Positions 31,965 through 33,571 of a stretch of 33,571 bases of DNA are shown here, in pieces. Location: assembly GCA_903861835.1 (NCBI GenBank), contig CAIOVX010000051.1, positions 1 to 33,571 on the forward strand, in the 5' to 3' direction. This stretch comes from Candidatus Firestoneibacteriota bacterium. GTDB lineage: Bacteria > Oederibacteriota > D2-FULL-39-29 > CAIOVX01. The notes beneath the pieces are model-generated. The model did not search any database, had not been told where the DNA came from, and saw only the letters and a list, made by a program, of their open reading frames with translations. The stretch's first letter is position 1; the number at the start of each line of letters is the position of its first letter. The translations under genes were made by a program, and so were the position numbers.

Positions 31965-33571
31965 ATGACACAAAACAGAAAGTTCCTCGTCATCGCGATA
32001 ATCTGGTCCGCTTTCGCAGCCTTGCTTACCCTGCTGCCCTACCTCGCGGGACACGCTGTCGCTCCGCAGGGCGCCCGGTTTATGTGGTTTATCGGAAACA
32101 ACCTTGACCAGAACAGCTATATGGCCTGGATAAAACAGGGCGCGGAAGGGCGCCTGCTCTTTGAAGACAAGTTCACGACTGAACCGCAGTCCGGACTCTT
32201 CTTTTTTCCTTTCTTTCTGATCCTCGGCTGGATTTGCCGGCTGACAGGCGCGGCGCCGCTCTTCGTCTACCACGGAGCAAGGGTGCTGCTCGCGTTTGTT
32301 CTCCTCCTCTTTGCGTGGTCCTTCTCCGGGAGATTCCTGAAAGACCCTAAACAACGGCTCTACTTCCTTATACTTCTTTCTGTCTCGTCCGGGTTTGGAT
32401 GGCTGTTCCAGGACAAGGTCTCACTAAACCCCGAACGGAATCCGTTTACCCTGACCGCCGCGGATATGTGGATAACGGAGACCATCACCTTCACGACAAT
32501 GCTGACTAAGCCGCTTTTCACGGTATCGGTAATATCAATGCTCGGGATATTTTCCTGGATGTTGAAGGCGTTAGAATCAGGAAAAGCGAAATACGCGGTC
32601 TTCGCGGGGGTGGCGGGTATTTTTCTTGCGCTTACGCACCCGTATGATATGGTCACCGTCTACGGAGCCCTCTCACTGTTGTGCGTTTTCGCATATTTCG
32701 GGCCGGGAGGAAAAATAACTTTTCCAAAAACCCTTCTGCTTTTCTCACTGTTTCTCGTCTTAACTCTTCCTGCAATGCTTTACGAGTACCTCTTCTTCAC
32801 GCTGGATCCGGTGTTTAAGGAATGGGGCAGGGCCAATCTGACCGTCTCCCCAAACCCGTACAGCTATGTAATAGGATTCGGGCTGGCCGGGCTGGGCGCG
32901 CTGTATTATGCGGTAAAGAAGAACTTCAAGCCGGAAGAGAATGAAAGGCTGCTTTTTGCCTGGGCCCTCGCGTTTTTACTCCTTACGTACTTCCCCGTAA
33001 AATTCCAGAGAAGGCTCGTGCTCGGGGTCCACATACCGCTCTGCATTCTTGCGGTCAAAGCCCTTTACAATTACGCTCTTCCCGCCCTAAAGAAGGCGCT
33101 GCCTTCGCTCAAGAAGCAGTTCGTTCTTGCCGCTTTCGTCGCGCTCGCCGTCCCGACAAACATTATCTTCATAATTGACGACCTCAAGGACACCGCGGCA
33201 TTCCCGGAAAATTACAATATCCGCGAAGCGGATTATCAGGCGCTCCGCTGGATAGACAACAATATCCCGGAAGGCCATACTTTCATCTCCTCTTTTCTTA
33301 TGGGGGTTTACCTTCCATCCGAGACCGGCAGCAAGGTATACGCCGGACACTACGATCAGACTATAGACTGGGAGCGCAAGCGCAGGGATATAAGAGCTTT
33401 CTACTCAGCCCCGGTATCCGTCAAGGAAAGGCTGGAATTCTTAAGGGCGAACGGCATAGACTATGTTTTTCTCGGGACCTGGGAAAAACTCCTTGGAAAA
33501 CCGGAATTGCCTCACGCCTCATTTGAAAAAGTTTATGACAACGGCGCAACGGCGGTTTTTCGCGTGAAGGA
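31965..33571 (+). CDS. Multi-pass membrane protein, GT-C glycosyltransferase-like, truncated by window end
   Basis: The frame is open from ATG 31965 to the end of the window (535 codons and 2 bases), so the C-terminus is missing. About ten hydrophobic segments span residues 8-400, after which a soluble domain begins (YQALRWIDNNIPEGH, GVYLPSETGSKVYAGH). The first loop has an acidic stretch LDQNSYMAWIKQG with a possible catalytic Asp, and later TEPQSG, as in GT-C type transferases that use lipid-linked sugars. I know similar proteins only as uncharacterised. A leaderless promoter is predicted; it diverges from acpS. The gene call is secure, the function is an inference. Confidence 0.8.
   Translation, partial: MTQNRKFLVIAIIWSAFAALLTLLPYLAGHAVAPQGARFMWFIGNNLDQNSYMAWIKQGAEGRLLFEDKFTTEPQSGLFFFPFFLILGWICRLTGAAPLFVYHGARVLLAFVLLLFAWSFSGRFLKDPKQRLYFLILLSVSSGFGWLFQDKVSLNPERNPFTLTAADMWITETITFTTMLTKPLFTVSVISMLGIFSWMLKALESGKAKYAVFAGVAGIFLALTHPYDMVTVYGALSLLCVFAYFGPGGKITFPKTLLLFSLFLVLTLPAMLYEYLFFTLDPVFKEWGRANLTVSPNPYSYVIGFGLAGLGALYYAVKKNFKPEENERLLFAWALAFLLLTYFPVKFQRRLVLGVHIPLCILAVKALYNYALPALKKALPSLKKQFVLAAFVALAVPTNIIFIIDDLKDTAAFPENYNIREADYQALRWIDNNIPEGHTFISSFLMGVYLPSETGSKVYAGHYDQTIDWERKRRDIRAFYSAPVSVKERLEFLRANGIDYVFLGTWEKLLGKPELPHASFEKVYDNGATAVFRVK

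Noticed and set aside
1-33571. Recent mobile island or prophage
   Set aside because: No transposase, integrase, tRNA-end duplication or phage gene was seen, and housekeeping genes occur throughout.

Overview
The window looks like a chromosomal piece of an uncultivated, probably anaerobic, Gram-negative-type (diderm) bacterium. Lipid A synthesis (LpxB), an MsbA-type flippase, an Asp23/AmaP-type membrane protein, several radical SAM enzymes, two DUF362-ferredoxins and four non-ATG starts (three TTG, one GTG) point that way. The phylum cannot be fixed from this sequence; an Omnitrophota/Elusimicrobiota-like candidate phylum is only a guess. Coding density is high and no gap between genes exceeds 300 bp. 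I saw no rRNA, tRNA, CRISPR array, transposase or phage gene.

Layout. (1) 1-8350, minus strand: a truncated lipoprotein, an AmaP-like protein, two Gfo/Idh/MocA dehydrogenases, an MsbA-like ABC exporter and LpxB (a surface glycolipid block), then a GH4 glycosidase. (2) 8638-14605, plus strand: an MFS transporter, then a tightly overlapping four-gene operon: cobalamin-type radical SAM enzyme with an abnormal CX17CX2C cysteine motif, membrane GT2 glycosyltransferase, DUF362-ferredoxin and radical SAM/SPASM protein. This is the best candidate for an undescribed pathway. (3) 14624-18810, minus: aconitase, a second DUF362-ferredoxin and a degraded GT2-like membrane protein, running head-on into block 2. 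(4) 18898-23151, minus: DUF2723 membrane glycosyltransferase, sugar-nucleotide pyrophosphorylase, cytidylate kinase, HIT protein. (5) 23372-24484, minus: an M24-fold protein lacking metal ligands, flanked by repeats. (6) 24614-31871, minus: housekeeping run acpS, nnr, radical SAM, thiL, tsaE, grpE, dnaJ, rsmE, with no dnaK. (7) 31965-end, plus: a truncated multi-pass membrane protein.

Two signals lie outside the genes. First, at least six intergenic places carry short arrays of roughly 9-bp units (for example ACGTTACAA, ACCTTACAA, AGATTACAC), most of them with an inverted copy that can form a long imperfect hairpin. The unit is uniform within a place but differs between places. Second, three genes (acpS, the gene divergent from it, and the degraded GT2-like gene) have strong promoter-like sequences with a TGC-extended -10 box ending exactly 6 nt before ATG and no Shine-Dalgarno site, which predicts leaderless mRNAs; most other genes have clear GGAGG-type sites.
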